From assembly GCA_005883295.1 (NCBI GenBank), contig VAWV01000134.1:1-7333 (forward strand): a stretch of DNA of 7,333 nt. Reading direction: 5' to 3'. The notes beneath the pieces are model-generated. The model had not been told where the DNA came from and made no database searches. It saw only the letters and a program-made list of their open reading frames with translations. A program made the translations under genes and the position numbers. Positions 1 to 6,087 of the stretch are shown here, one piece after another (position 1 is the first letter of the stretch; each line of letters opens with the position of its first letter). The DNA comes from Actinomycetota bacterium. GTDB taxonomy: Bacteria; Actinomycetota; Thermoleophilia; Solirubrobacterales; Thermoleophilaceae.

Positions 1-532
1 CGAGCAGCAACGCGAGCTCCACCGCGCCTGCCAGTTCGGCGGCGTGCGTGATCGCTCCGTGGTTCGCCATCAGCGCTCCGGTGCGTCCCTCGAGCGCCTC
101 GAGCACGTTCTCGGCGAGCTCCGGAGTGCCGAAGGTCGCGTAGCGCGCCACGCGCACCGGTCCGCCGAGGAGCAGCATCTGGTAGTGCACGCACGGCAAC
201 TCGTCCTCCAGCACGCAGGAGAGTGCGGTTGCCATCGGCGCGTGCGTGTGGACCACGGCACCGGCGTCGTAGCGGCGGTAGACACCGAGGTGGAGGTCGA
301 GCTCCGAGGTGGGCGCGAGCTCGCCTTCCACGACACGGCCGTCCATGTCGATCACGCTCACCAGCTCGGGCGTCGCGTCCGCCAGCACGGCGCCCGTGGC
401 GCTGATCGCCACGTGGTCACCTGCCCGCGCGCTCACGTTGCCGGCCGTCCCGACCACCAGCCGCTCCTCCGCCAGGCGCCCGCAGGCCGCGGCCACCTGC
501 TCGCGCGCGCGGTCGACGTTAGGGGCGGCCAT
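1..532 (-). CDS. class II aldolase/adducin-family protein (L-fuculose-phosphate aldolase-like), 3' end cut by window edge
   Basis: The frame runs from ATG at 532 to the window edge without a stop and gives 177 residues; family members are about 210-220, so roughly 35 C-terminal residues lie outside. The fold signature is clear: GTAGNVSAR (residues 28-36) for the phosphate/substrate loop, PTSE with the catalytic acid Glu77, HTHAP with His95 and His97, and ANHG with His158. Spacing matches E73, H92, H94 and H155 of E. coli FucA, the general base and zinc ligands. Such enzymes cleave sugar phosphates (fuculose-, rhamnulose- or ribulose-type) by a zinc-dependent retro-aldol reaction in the cytoplasm; some relatives are epimerases or decarboxylases, so the substrate is open. 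No Shine-Dalgarno precedes the ATG, and a possible -10 box at 542-547 would give an almost leaderless mRNA. It is divergent from the oxygenase gene at 571. Confidence 0.88.
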   Translation of the reverse strand, partial: MAAPNVDRAREQVAAACGRLAEERLVVGTAGNVSARAGDHVAISATGAVLADATPELVSVIDMDGRVVEGELAPTSELDLHLGVYRRYDAGAVVHTHAPMATALSCVLEDELPCVHYQMLLLGGPVRVARYATFGTPELAENVLEALEGRTGALMANHGAITHAAELAGAVELALLL

Positions 533-541
533 CGGGCGCCG

Positions 542-551
542 AGGGTACCCT
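542..551. promoter_or_regulatory. perfect 10-bp palindrome AGGGTACCCT, candidate shared -10 region of the divergent genes
   Basis: The 38-base divergent gap contains the perfect palindrome AGGGTACCCT. Because it is symmetric, it reads TACCCT (actinobacterial -10 pattern TAnnnT) on both strands. On the minus strand it would start RNA a few bases before the aldolase ATG at 532; on the plus strand it would leave a short leader with the Shine-Dalgarno at 556-562. No convincing -35 was found on either side, so an operator is an equal alternative. A second short palindrome, ACCGGT, follows at 553-558. Confidence 0.3.
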
Positions 552-555
552 GACC

Positions 556-562
556 GGTGAGG
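556..562 (+). promoter_or_regulatory. ribosome binding site for the DUF2236 gene
   Basis: GGTGAGG lies 8 bases before the GTG at 571 and fixes that start. The ATG at 566 is out of frame with the long reading frame. Confidence 0.55.
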
Positions 563-570
563 CTGATGCG

Positions 571-1416
571 GTGAGCGAGCCCGAAGCCCACGACGGATAT
601 CTCGATCCCGACTCGGTCGCGTGGAAGGTGATCGGGCATCCGGTCTCGATCGTCGGCGGGCTCCGCGCCCTGATCATCCAGGCGCTCCATCCGCTCGCGA
701 TGGCCGGCGTCGCGCAGCACAGCGACTACAAGCACCGCGCGGTCGAGCGCCTCCGCCGGACCGCCTACTACGTCACAGCGACGGTGTTCGGCGACCGCGC
801 CACCGCCGACGCCGCGGCGGCACGGGTGCGCCGCATCCACAGGAGCATTCGGGGAATCGACCCTGTCACCGGCCGCGCCTACAGCGCCGACGACCCCGAC
901 ACCCAGCTCTGGGTGCACTGCGTGGAGTGGCACTCGTTCCTTGCCGTTTACCGCGCGTATGTGGGCGGGCTCTCACCCGAGGACGAGGATCGCTATATCG
1001 CGGAGGGCGTCCGCGTGGCCCCGCTTGTCGGGCTCCCGGCTGAGATGGTCCCGCGGACCGTGGCCGAGCAGCGTGCCTACTTCGCCGCGGTGCGGCCTCA
1101 GCTGTGCATCTCGGAGCCGGCGCGCGAGGCGATCGAGTTCGTGCTCAACCCGCCGCTCACCCGAGAGCTGCTGCCCTACCAGGTACCCGTGCGCCTGGTT
1201 GCCCGCGCGGCGCTGGCAACCGTCCCGCGCGACCTGCGGCGGCTGGCGGGGATCGACCGACCCCGGATCGTGGACGCCACGACCGTCGCGGCCGGGAGGC
1301 CCGCGTTCGCCATGTCCACGCTGCCCGTGCTGCGGGAGGCTCTGTCGATCGCGCTCGGGCCCGAGACCCGCGCGGTGACGCTCGCGGCCCGCGAGGAGCT
1401 GGACGCGGCCGCCTAG
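571..1416 (+). CDS. DUF2236 / MpaB-Lcp-family oxygenase-like protein
   Basis: The 281-residue product matches the DUF2236 family (MpaB/latex-clearing-protein catalytic domain), whose characterised members are b-type-heme oxygenases that cleave polyisoprene or a prenyl side chain. Visible family features are ALHPLAMAGV (residues 38-47), ERLRRT (59-64), RRIHRSIRG (87-95) and the segment WVHCVEWHSFLAVYRAYVGG with the following LSPEDEDRY. Arg60, Thr64 (R-x-x-x-T) and His90 sit where Lcp proteins have the conserved Arg/Thr pair and a heme-ligand His; this assignment is by pattern, not by alignment. No signal peptide or membrane segment is evident, so it is probably cytoplasmic. The start is GTG with a Shine-Dalgarno at 556-562. 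It is followed directly, in the same frame, by the amine oxidase gene, so the two are probably co-transcribed. The substrate cannot be told from the sequence. Confidence 0.85.
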   Translation: MSEPEAHDGYLDPDSVAWKVIGHPVSIVGGLRALIIQALHPLAMAGVAQHSDYKHRAVERLRRTAYYVTATVFGDRATADAAAARVRRIHRSIRGIDPVTGRAYSADDPDTQLWVHCVEWHSFLAVYRAYVGGLSPEDEDRYIAEGVRVAPLVGLPAEMVPRTVAEQRAYFAAVRPQLCISEPAREAIEFVLNPPLTRELLPYQVPVRLVARAALATVPRDLRRLAGIDRPRIVDATTVAAGRPAFAMSTLPVLREALSIALGPETRAVTLAAREELDAAA

Positions 1417-2895
1417 GTGGTCGATCGGCCGATCACACGGCGGCGCCTGCTCGGCGCAGCGGGCGCAGGGGCGCTCCTCGCCGGGGTTCCCGCCGGCGCG
1501 CTCGCGCGGCGCACGGTCCGGCACGCCGACGTGGTCGTGGTGGGAGCCGGGTTCGCCGGGCTCTCGGCCGCGCGTGAGCTGGTCCGCAGTGGGAGGTCGG
1601 TGGTGGTGCTCGAGGCGCGGCACCGCGTGGGCGGCCGGGCGCTCAACGCCGAGCTCGGCGGAGGCGTGATCTCCGAGCGCGGCGCGACCTTCATCGGTCC
1701 CACGCAGAACCGGATCAGGCGCCTCGCCAAGGAGGTCGGGGTCGGCACCTTCCCGACCTACGACGAGGGCGACGACGTCTACCTGCACGACGGCAAGCGG
1801 TCCACATACAGCGACCGCGGGCCCACGGGAACCGCCCCGCCCGATCTGGAGATCCTCGGCGACATCGCCACCGCCGTCTACAAGATCGACCAGATGGCGC
1901 GCCAGGTGCCGGTCGGCTCGCCCTGGAAGGCGTCGAAGGCCGCGGAGTGGGACGCCCAGACGCTGAAGGACTTCGTGCTCGCCAACACGGACGGTAACCC
2001 GCGCTTCATCCGCCTTCTCGAGGTGGTGACCCGTGCGGCCGTGGGCGCCGAGCCGCAGGACGTCTCGCTCCTGTGGACGGTCAACTTCATCGCCGCGTCC
2101 GGCGACGAGCACCACGCCGGAACCTTCGAGCGGAACTTCAACACGCGCGGCGGGGCCCAGCAGACGCGTTTCCGCGGGGGCTCGCAGCGGGTGGCAAAGC
2201 TGGTGGCGCGCGAGCTTGGCGACCGGATCGTGCTCGGCTCACCGGCGCGGCGGATCACCCAGCTGCCGCACGGCGTGCTCGTGTCGTCCGACGGGGCGGT
2301 GGTACACGCCAAGCGGGCGATCGTCGCGATCCCGCCCGTCCTGAGCGCAGAGATCGTCTACGAGCCCGCGCTGCCGGCGAGCCGAGAGGACCTGCTCGCG
2401 CGCTTCCCGCAGGGAACGCTGACCAAGGTCACCGCTGTGTACGACCGCCCCTTCTGGCGCGACAAGGGCCTGACGGGCACCGCGGTCTGCCTCGATCCGC
2501 CGCTCGGCGCAACGTTCGACGACTCGCCGGAGGACGGAAGCGTGGGGATCGTGTTCGGGTTCGTTGGCGGTGCCGCGGCGAGATCCTTCAATCGCCGGCC
2601 CCCTAGCGAACGCCGCGCCGTTGCGCTCGAGGGGTTCTCCAAGCTCTTCGGCTCCGAGGGTCTCCACCCGACCCGGTACCTGGAGAGCAACTGGCGGAAG
2701 CAGAAGTGGACCCGGGGCTGTCCACTGGCCTACACCGGCCCTGGCACGCTCACGAAGTTCGGCCCGGCGCTGCGAAAGCCTGTGGGCCGCATCCACTGGG
2801 CCGGGACCGAGACGTCGGTCTTCTGGAGCGGCTACATGGACGGCGCCGTGCGCTCGGGCGAGCGCGCAGCCCGAGAGGTGCTGCGCAGGCTCTGA
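1417..2895 (+). CDS. Tat-exported FAD-dependent amine oxidase (monoamine/putrescine oxidase-like)
   Basis: The product is 492 residues. Residues 1-30 look like a twin-arginine signal: TRRRLLG at 7-13, a short Ala/Leu/Gly core, and an A-x-A site at 28-30. The FAD-binding Rossmann motif GAGFAG is at 43-48, with the ribose-binding Glu66 and GGR at 72-74. Lys337 in GTLTKVTAVYD matches the conserved flavin-facing Lys (K296 of MAO-B). The C terminus carries RGCPLAYTGPGTLTKFG, HWAGTE and WSGYMDGAV, the MAO signature. Cys435 aligns with the MAO cysteine that binds FAD covalently. Tyr473 matches MAO-B Tyr435, but the other aromatic-cage tyrosine is Pro436, so substrate preference may differ. The family oxidises amines to aldehydes, giving ammonia and H2O2; here this would occur outside the membrane. 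The GTG start directly abuts the TAG of the upstream gene; a GAGGAG at 1393-1398 is rather far for a ribosome site, suggesting translational coupling. Confidence 0.88.
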   Translation: MVDRPITRRRLLGAAGAGALLAGVPAGALARRTVRHADVVVVGAGFAGLSAARELVRSGRSVVVLEARHRVGGRALNAELGGGVISERGATFIGPTQNRIRRLAKEVGVGTFPTYDEGDDVYLHDGKRSTYSDRGPTGTAPPDLEILGDIATAVYKIDQMARQVPVGSPWKASKAAEWDAQTLKDFVLANTDGNPRFIRLLEVVTRAAVGAEPQDVSLLWTVNFIAASGDEHHAGTFERNFNTRGGAQQTRFRGGSQRVAKLVARELGDRIVLGSPARRITQLPHGVLVSSDGAVVHAKRAIVAIPPVLSAEIVYEPALPASREDLLARFPQGTLTKVTAVYDRPFWRDKGLTGTAVCLDPPLGATFDDSPEDGSVGIVFGFVGGAAARSFNRRPPSERRAVALEGFSKLFGSEGLHPTRYLESNWRKQKWTRGCPLAYTGPGTLTKFGPALRKPVGRIHWAGTETSVFWSGYMDGAVRSGERAAREVLRRL

Positions 2896-2896
2896 C

Positions 2897-3316
2897 TCAC
2901 CTGGGTTCGAGCATCACCAGCGGGATCTTGCGGTCGGTCCGCCGCTGGTAGCCCTCGTAGCCGCTGTAGGCGCGCACCACCTCCGGCCACAGGCGCTCCC
3001 GCTCGGCGTCGGTCGCGACCCGCGCCGTCACCGGGATCTTGCGCGGACCGACCTGGATCGTGGTCTCCGGGTTCGCGCGCAGGTTGTGGAACCAGGCCGG
3101 GTGCTTAGGGTGCCCGCCCTTCGAAGCCACGATCACGAACGCGTCGCCGTCCTCGATGTACACGAGCGGCGTGGTCCGGGCCTTGCCGCTCTTCGCCCCC
3201 ACGTGGTCCAGCAGCAGCATCGCCGGCATGCCGGGCATCCGGTGCCCGACCAGGCCTCGACTGAGCCGGTAGAGGAGCGTGTGGACGTCGGTCCCGAGGT
3301 AGAAGAGGCGCCACAC
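2897..3316 (-). CDS. F420-dependent nitroreductase-family (Ddn-type) oxidoreductase
   Basis: The product is 139 residues, a normal length for the deazaflavin-dependent nitroreductase (Ddn/PF04075) family. The family signature is clear: GAKSGKARTTPL at 40-51, in which Ser/Gly/Lys/Arg contact the F420 phosphate, then VIVASKGGHPKHPAWFHNL starting near residue 61 and NPETTIQVG. Members use reduced coenzyme F420 to reduce quinones, nitro compounds or other electrophiles, often at the membrane face; the physiological substrate here is unknown. The start is GTG at 3316, three bases after the leuA stop, with no separate Shine-Dalgarno, so it is probably translated by coupling to leuA. It has no obvious link to leucine synthesis. 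The stop lies one base from the stop of the convergent amine oxidase gene. Its presence implies that the host makes F420, as many Actinobacteria do. Confidence 0.85.
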   Translation of the reverse strand: MWRLFYLGTDVHTLLYRLSRGLVGHRMPGMPAMLLLDHVGAKSGKARTTPLVYIEDGDAFVIVASKGGHPKHPAWFHNLRANPETTIQVGPRKIPVTARVATDAERERLWPEVVRAYSGYEGYQRRTDRKIPLVMLEPR

Positions 3317-3319
3317 GGC

Positions 3320-4921
3320 CTATGGAGTCGGCGTCTCGACCGCGCCGGCGCGGCGCAGGTGGTGCTCGGCCTCCGCCGCGGCCGACTCGGACAGGGCGTT
3401 CGACAGCGCTCGCAGGTAGGCCCGCCCGGAGGCTTCCAGGATGTCGGTTGACACGCCCTGGCCCGACGCCAGGAAGCCGTTCAGCTCGAGCAGCACGGTG
3501 ACCTCGCCCAGCGCGTCGCGACCGCCGGTGACGGCGCTCACGTGGTACTCCTTCAGCCGCGCCTCGTGCCCGGTGGCCGCATTGATCGCGCTGAAGAAGG
3601 CGTCGACCGGCCCGTCGCCCGTGAAGTTGCCCTCGGCCACCTCGCCGCCCGGCATCCGCACCGCCACGTGCGCGAGCGGCGCCCGGTTCGATGAGGCCTC
3701 GATGTCGAACGACTCGAGCACGAACGACTCCGGCGACTGGCGCATCTCGTCGGAGACGATCGCCTCGAGGTCGAGCGCGGTGATCGCCTTCTTCTTGTCG
3801 GCCAGGTCCTTGAAGCGCCGGAAGGCCGTGTTCAGCGCCGGCCCCTCGACCTCGAACCCGAGCTCCTCCAATGCCTTCCGGAGCGCGTGCCGGCCGGAGT
3901 GCTTGCCCAGCACGATCGAGTTCGTCTCCAGCCCGATCGTGGTGGCGTCCATGATCTCGTAGGTGGTGCGCTCCTTCAGGACGCCGTCCTGATGGATGCC
4001 CGCCTCGTGCGCGAACGCGTTGCGGCCGACGATCGCCTTGTTCGGCTGCACGTTGTAGCCGGTCAGCCGCGACACGAGCCGGCTGGTGCGGGCGATCTCG
4101 CGAGTGTTCGCGCCGGTCCACAGGGCCACGCTGGACTCGCGCGTGTGGAGCAGCATCACGATCTCCTCGAGCGAGGCGTTCCCCGCGCGCTCGCCGATTC
4201 CGTTCACGGCGCACTCCACCTGCCGGCACCCTGCCTGCAGCCCGGCGAACGAGTTGGCCACCGCGAGCCCGAGGTCGTTGTGGCAGTGGACGGAGACCAC
4301 CACGTTGCGCAGGTCCGGCACCAGCCGGTACAGCTCCTCGAACATCGCCCCGTACTCGTGAGGCATCGTGTAGCCGACGGTGTCGGGGACGTTGATCGTG
4401 GTGGCCCCCTCGTCGAGCGCGATCTGGATGACCTCGGCCATGAACTCCACGTCCGAGCGCGACCCGTCCTCGGGCGAGAACTCGACGTCGTCGGTGTACT
4501 GCTTGGCGTGCGCGACCGCAGCGCGCGCCTGCCCCTTCACGTCGTCGCGCGTTGTCTGGAGCTTGCGCTCGATGTGGATGTCGCTGGTCGCGATGAAGGT
4601 GTGGATCCGCGGGCGCTCGGAGTCCTTGATCGCCTTCCACGCGGCGTCGATGTCCTGGAAGCTGGTGCGCGACAGGCCACAGATCACTGGGCCGTGCACC
4701 TCGCGGGCGATCGCCTGAACGGCCTCGAAGTCGCCGGGGGAGGTGATCGGGAAGCCGGCCTCGATGATGTCCACACCGAGCCGGGCGAGCTGGTTCGCGA
4801 TCTCCAGCTTCTCGGCCTTGTTGAGCGAGATCCCGGGGGACTGCTCGCCGTCGCGGAGCGTCGTGTCGAAGATCCGTACCCGGTCCGCTTCCCGCCTGCC
4901 CTGCGTGGTGTTCTCGGTCAT
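3320..4921 (-). CDS. leuA: 2-isopropylmalate synthase
   Basis: LeuA joins acetyl-CoA to 2-ketoisovalerate to give 2-isopropylmalate, the first committed step of leucine synthesis. The 533-residue product has the length and order of the LeuA type 1 family: FDTTLRDGEQ at 18-27 with the catalytic Arg23 and metal ligand Asp24, VHCHND with metal ligands His212 and His214, and NGIGERAGN at 240-248. A helical subdomain with AHEAGIHQDG follows, then a C-terminal LeuA dimer/allosteric domain from about residue 390, with GDG at 435-437 and a late GVSTDILEASG. The regulatory domain is complete, so leucine feedback inhibition is likely. ATG at 4921 follows AAAGGA with a 5-base spacer. The gene is preceded by a leucine-rich leader peptide whose RNA can sequester this start site, and is followed after 3 bases by the Ddn-type gene. 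Confidence 0.97.
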   Translation of the reverse strand: MTENTTQGRREADRVRIFDTTLRDGEQSPGISLNKAEKLEIANQLARLGVDIIEAGFPITSPGDFEAVQAIAREVHGPVICGLSRTSFQDIDAAWKAIKDSERPRIHTFIATSDIHIERKLQTTRDDVKGQARAAVAHAKQYTDDVEFSPEDGSRSDVEFMAEVIQIALDEGATTINVPDTVGYTMPHEYGAMFEELYRLVPDLRNVVVSVHCHNDLGLAVANSFAGLQAGCRQVECAVNGIGERAGNASLEEIVMLLHTRESSVALWTGANTREIARTSRLVSRLTGYNVQPNKAIVGRNAFAHEAGIHQDGVLKERTTYEIMDATTIGLETNSIVLGKHSGRHALRKALEELGFEVEGPALNTAFRRFKDLADKKKAITALDLEAIVSDEMRQSPESFVLESFDIEASSNRAPLAHVAVRMPGGEVAEGNFTGDGPVDAFFSAINAATGHEARLKEYHVSAVTGGRDALGEVTVLLELNGFLASGQGVSTDILEASGRAYLRALSNALSESAAAEAEHHLRRAGAVETPTP

Positions 4922-4984
4922 GTCGTTCCTTTCAGTGCTCCGCTTCGGTCTCCTCTGGTCTCGCGGCTACGCGGCCGCCACGCG

Positions 4985-5038
4985 CTATTCCCCCCGAAGG
5001 GGGAGGAGGAGAAGTCGAAGCGAGAGCTGGAACGTCAT
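4985..5038 (-). CDS. leucine-rich leader peptide upstream of leuA
   Basis: ATG at 5038 to TAG at 4985 encodes MTFQLSLRLLLLPLRGE: 17 residues with seven Leu, four of them consecutive (codons 9-12, CTT CTC CTC CTC). Three of the seven are CTT, which looks little used in the neighbouring genes, where CTC and CTG dominate. Leu-run leader peptides in front of leuA are known from enteric leuL and have been proposed in Actinobacteria. The frame remains open upstream into the MDR gene, but this ATG is the one in the intergenic gap, 14 bases after that gene's stop. Only a weak GAGAG precedes it. The peptide itself probably has no function; the translating ribosome is the sensor. The last codons overlap a stable UUCG hairpin, and nearly all of the coding RNA pairs with the leuA start region. 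Confidence 0.75.
   Translation of the reverse strand: MTFQLSLRLLLLPLRGE
4989..5004 (-). other. UUCG-tetraloop hairpin at the end of the leader peptide
   Basis: The RNA reads U-CCCCC-UUCG-GGGGG-A, a six-pair stem capped by the very stable C(UUCG)G tetraloop. It spans leader codons 12-17. No U-run follows, so it is not a classical intrinsic terminator. Within the proposed attenuator it stacks one base inside the long outer helix. A second enclosed stem (CGUGGC at 4982-4977 with GCCGCG at 4967-4962, or alternatively GCGGC with GCCGC) follows. Confidence 0.6.
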
Positions 5039-5049
5039 CGCTCTCGTCC

Positions 5050-5078
5050 ACTCTACAGAGTGAGCACCACCTTGCCCA
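5050..5078 (-). promoter_or_regulatory. possible promoter for the leader peptide and leuA
   Basis: TAGAGT (5055-5050) fits the actinobacterial -10 pattern TAnnnT and overlaps the stop codon of the MDR gene. TGGGCA (5078-5073) lies 17 bases upstream and matches four of six -35 consensus positions. Transcription would start near 5043, giving a leader mRNA with only about five bases before the leader ATG. It is a weak match; co-transcription from serA is an alternative. Confidence 0.28.
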
Positions 5079-6075
5079 CGTTCTTTCGCTCGGCGATGTA
5101 GCGGTGCGCGGCGGGGCCCTGCTCGAGCGGGAAAGCCTCGGCCACGACCGGCCGCAGCCTCCCGGCCTCGGTCCACTCCCGCAGCGGCTGGACGTACTCG
5201 TCGAGCGAGCCCTTCGCGTCCCAGAGCTTGAGCATGTTGAGCCCGATGACCGACTTCGAGCGCGACATCATCGGGACCGGGAAGAACGGCGGCATCTCGA
5301 CCATGGTTTTGAGCGCGCGCGGAATGCTGCGCTTCTCGCCCCCCGCGATCGACGTGGCGCCGTAGCAGACCAGCCGCCCGCCCGGCCCGAGCAGCGACCA
5401 GCTCCGCCGGAAGCTCCTGCCGCCGATCGCGTCCATGATGAGGTCGAGGGGCTCCTCGCTGCCCGCTATGCGGCGAACCTCCTTGGCGAAGTCGGCGCTC
5501 GTGTAGTCGATCGCGTGATCGACCCCGAAGCCCCGAATCGCGTCGTGCTTGGATGGCGACGCGGTCCCGTAGATCTCATCGGCCCCGGCCAGCTTCGCGA
5601 TCTGCGTCGCGGCGATGCCCACGCCACCGGCGGCCGCGTGGATCAGGATCCGCTCGCCCTCCCGGAGCGAGCCGTAGCGGATCAGGCCCGCGTACGCGGT
5701 GGCGTACACCACCGGCAGCGCGGCGCCCTCCTCGAAGCTCCAGCCGTCCGGGAGCGGCACCGTGTCGTTGGCCCGGACTACGACGAGCTCCGCGTACCCG
5801 CCGAAGCGGCAACCGGCGAGCACGCGCTCGCCGACCGCGGGCGACTCGACCCCGTCCCCCACCATGTCCACCTCGCCGGCCACCTCGTAGCCGACCACGC
5901 ACGGCGGCTTGGGCGCGTCTTGGTAGAGGCCCATCCGGGCAAGGAGGTCGGCGAAGTTGATGCCCGCCGCGCGGACCCGGATGCGCACCTCACCCGGGCC
6001 TGGTTGCGGGTCGGGCCGCTCCTCCACCTTCAGCACCTCGGGCGGCCCGTGCTCGGTTATGACCAGGGTCCTCAT
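5053..6075 (-). CDS. zinc-independent MDR-family quinone oxidoreductase / VAT1-like NADPH-dependent oxidoreductase
   Basis: The 340-residue product is a medium-chain dehydrogenase/reductase. It has an N-terminal GroES-like domain (GINFADLLARMGLY at 38-51, VVGYEVAG at 60-67) and an NAD(P) Rossmann domain with HAAAGGVGIAATQIAK starting at 146. It lacks the structural-zinc cysteine cluster and the GHE motif of alcohol dehydrogenases, which points to the quinone oxidoreductase/VAT1/enoyl-reductase branch; these reduce quinones or activated C=C bonds with NADPH. The substrate is unknown. The ATG at 6075 follows the serA stop by 12 bases, with a weak GGCGGG as ribosome site, so it is probably co-transcribed with serA. 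The stop at 5053 overlaps a possible leuA promoter. Its role among amino-acid genes is unclear; it may only share the transcript. Confidence 0.88.
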   Translation of the reverse strand: MRTLVITEHGPPEVLKVEERPDPQPGPGEVRIRVRAAGINFADLLARMGLYQDAPKPPCVVGYEVAGEVDMVGDGVESPAVGERVLAGCRFGGYAELVVVRANDTVPLPDGWSFEEGAALPVVYATAYAGLIRYGSLREGERILIHAAAGGVGIAATQIAKLAGADEIYGTASPSKHDAIRGFGVDHAIDYTSADFAKEVRRIAGSEEPLDLIMDAIGGRSFRRSWSLLGPGGRLVCYGATSIAGGEKRSIPRALKTMVEMPPFFPVPMMSRSKSVIGLNMLKLWDAKGSLDEYVQPLREWTEAGRLRPVVAEAFPLEQGPAAHRYIAERKNVGKVVLTL

Positions 6076-6087
6076 GCCCGCCGCAAG

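Larger units (their letters stand above)
4920..5038 (-). promoter_or_regulatory. candidate leucine attenuator: leader coding RNA pairs with the leuA ribosome binding site and start codon
   Basis: On the minus-strand RNA five blocks of the leader pair in order with the region before leuA: 5038-5036 with 4922-4920 (leader AUG with CAU, which includes the first two bases of the leuA AUG), 5034-5029 CGUUCC with 4929-4924 GGAACG, 5027-5024 GCUC with 4940-4937, 5022-5016 CGCUUCG with 4947-4941, and 5012-5006 UCUCCUC with 4955-4949. That makes 27 Watson-Crick pairs, interrupted by a 1x1 mismatch, a 1x7 loop, a one-base bulge and a 3x1 loop. The 3' arm covers the GGA of the leuA Shine-Dalgarno and part of the start codon; the 5' arm holds six of the seven Leu codons, the block at 5012-5006 lying in the Leu run. 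Two hairpins are enclosed (4989-5004 and 4962-4982), giving a three-way junction. Inference: ribosome stalling for leucyl-tRNA opens the helix and allows leuA translation. Confidence 0.72.

Noticed and set aside
2881..2888. Palindrome CTGCGCAG at the end of the amine oxidase gene as a terminator
   Set aside because: It is only 8 bases, has no loop room or U-run, and lies within coding sequence.
3105..4640. A 511-codon minus-strand frame overlapping leuA
   Set aside because: It is an out-of-frame shadow of leuA and the Ddn-type gene; the leuA frame carries every family motif.
4989..5004. UUCG hairpin as an intrinsic terminator before leuA
   Set aside because: The stem is strong but is followed by AUAGCGCG rather than a U-run, and a helix over the leuA start explains regulation better.
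4932..5051. A second small frame in the leuA leader, GTG at 5051 to TGA at 4932 (39 residues)
   Set aside because: It has no Shine-Dalgarno and a low-complexity Pro/Glu/Arg composition, and it overlaps the Leu-rich frame, which has a clear regulatory rationale.
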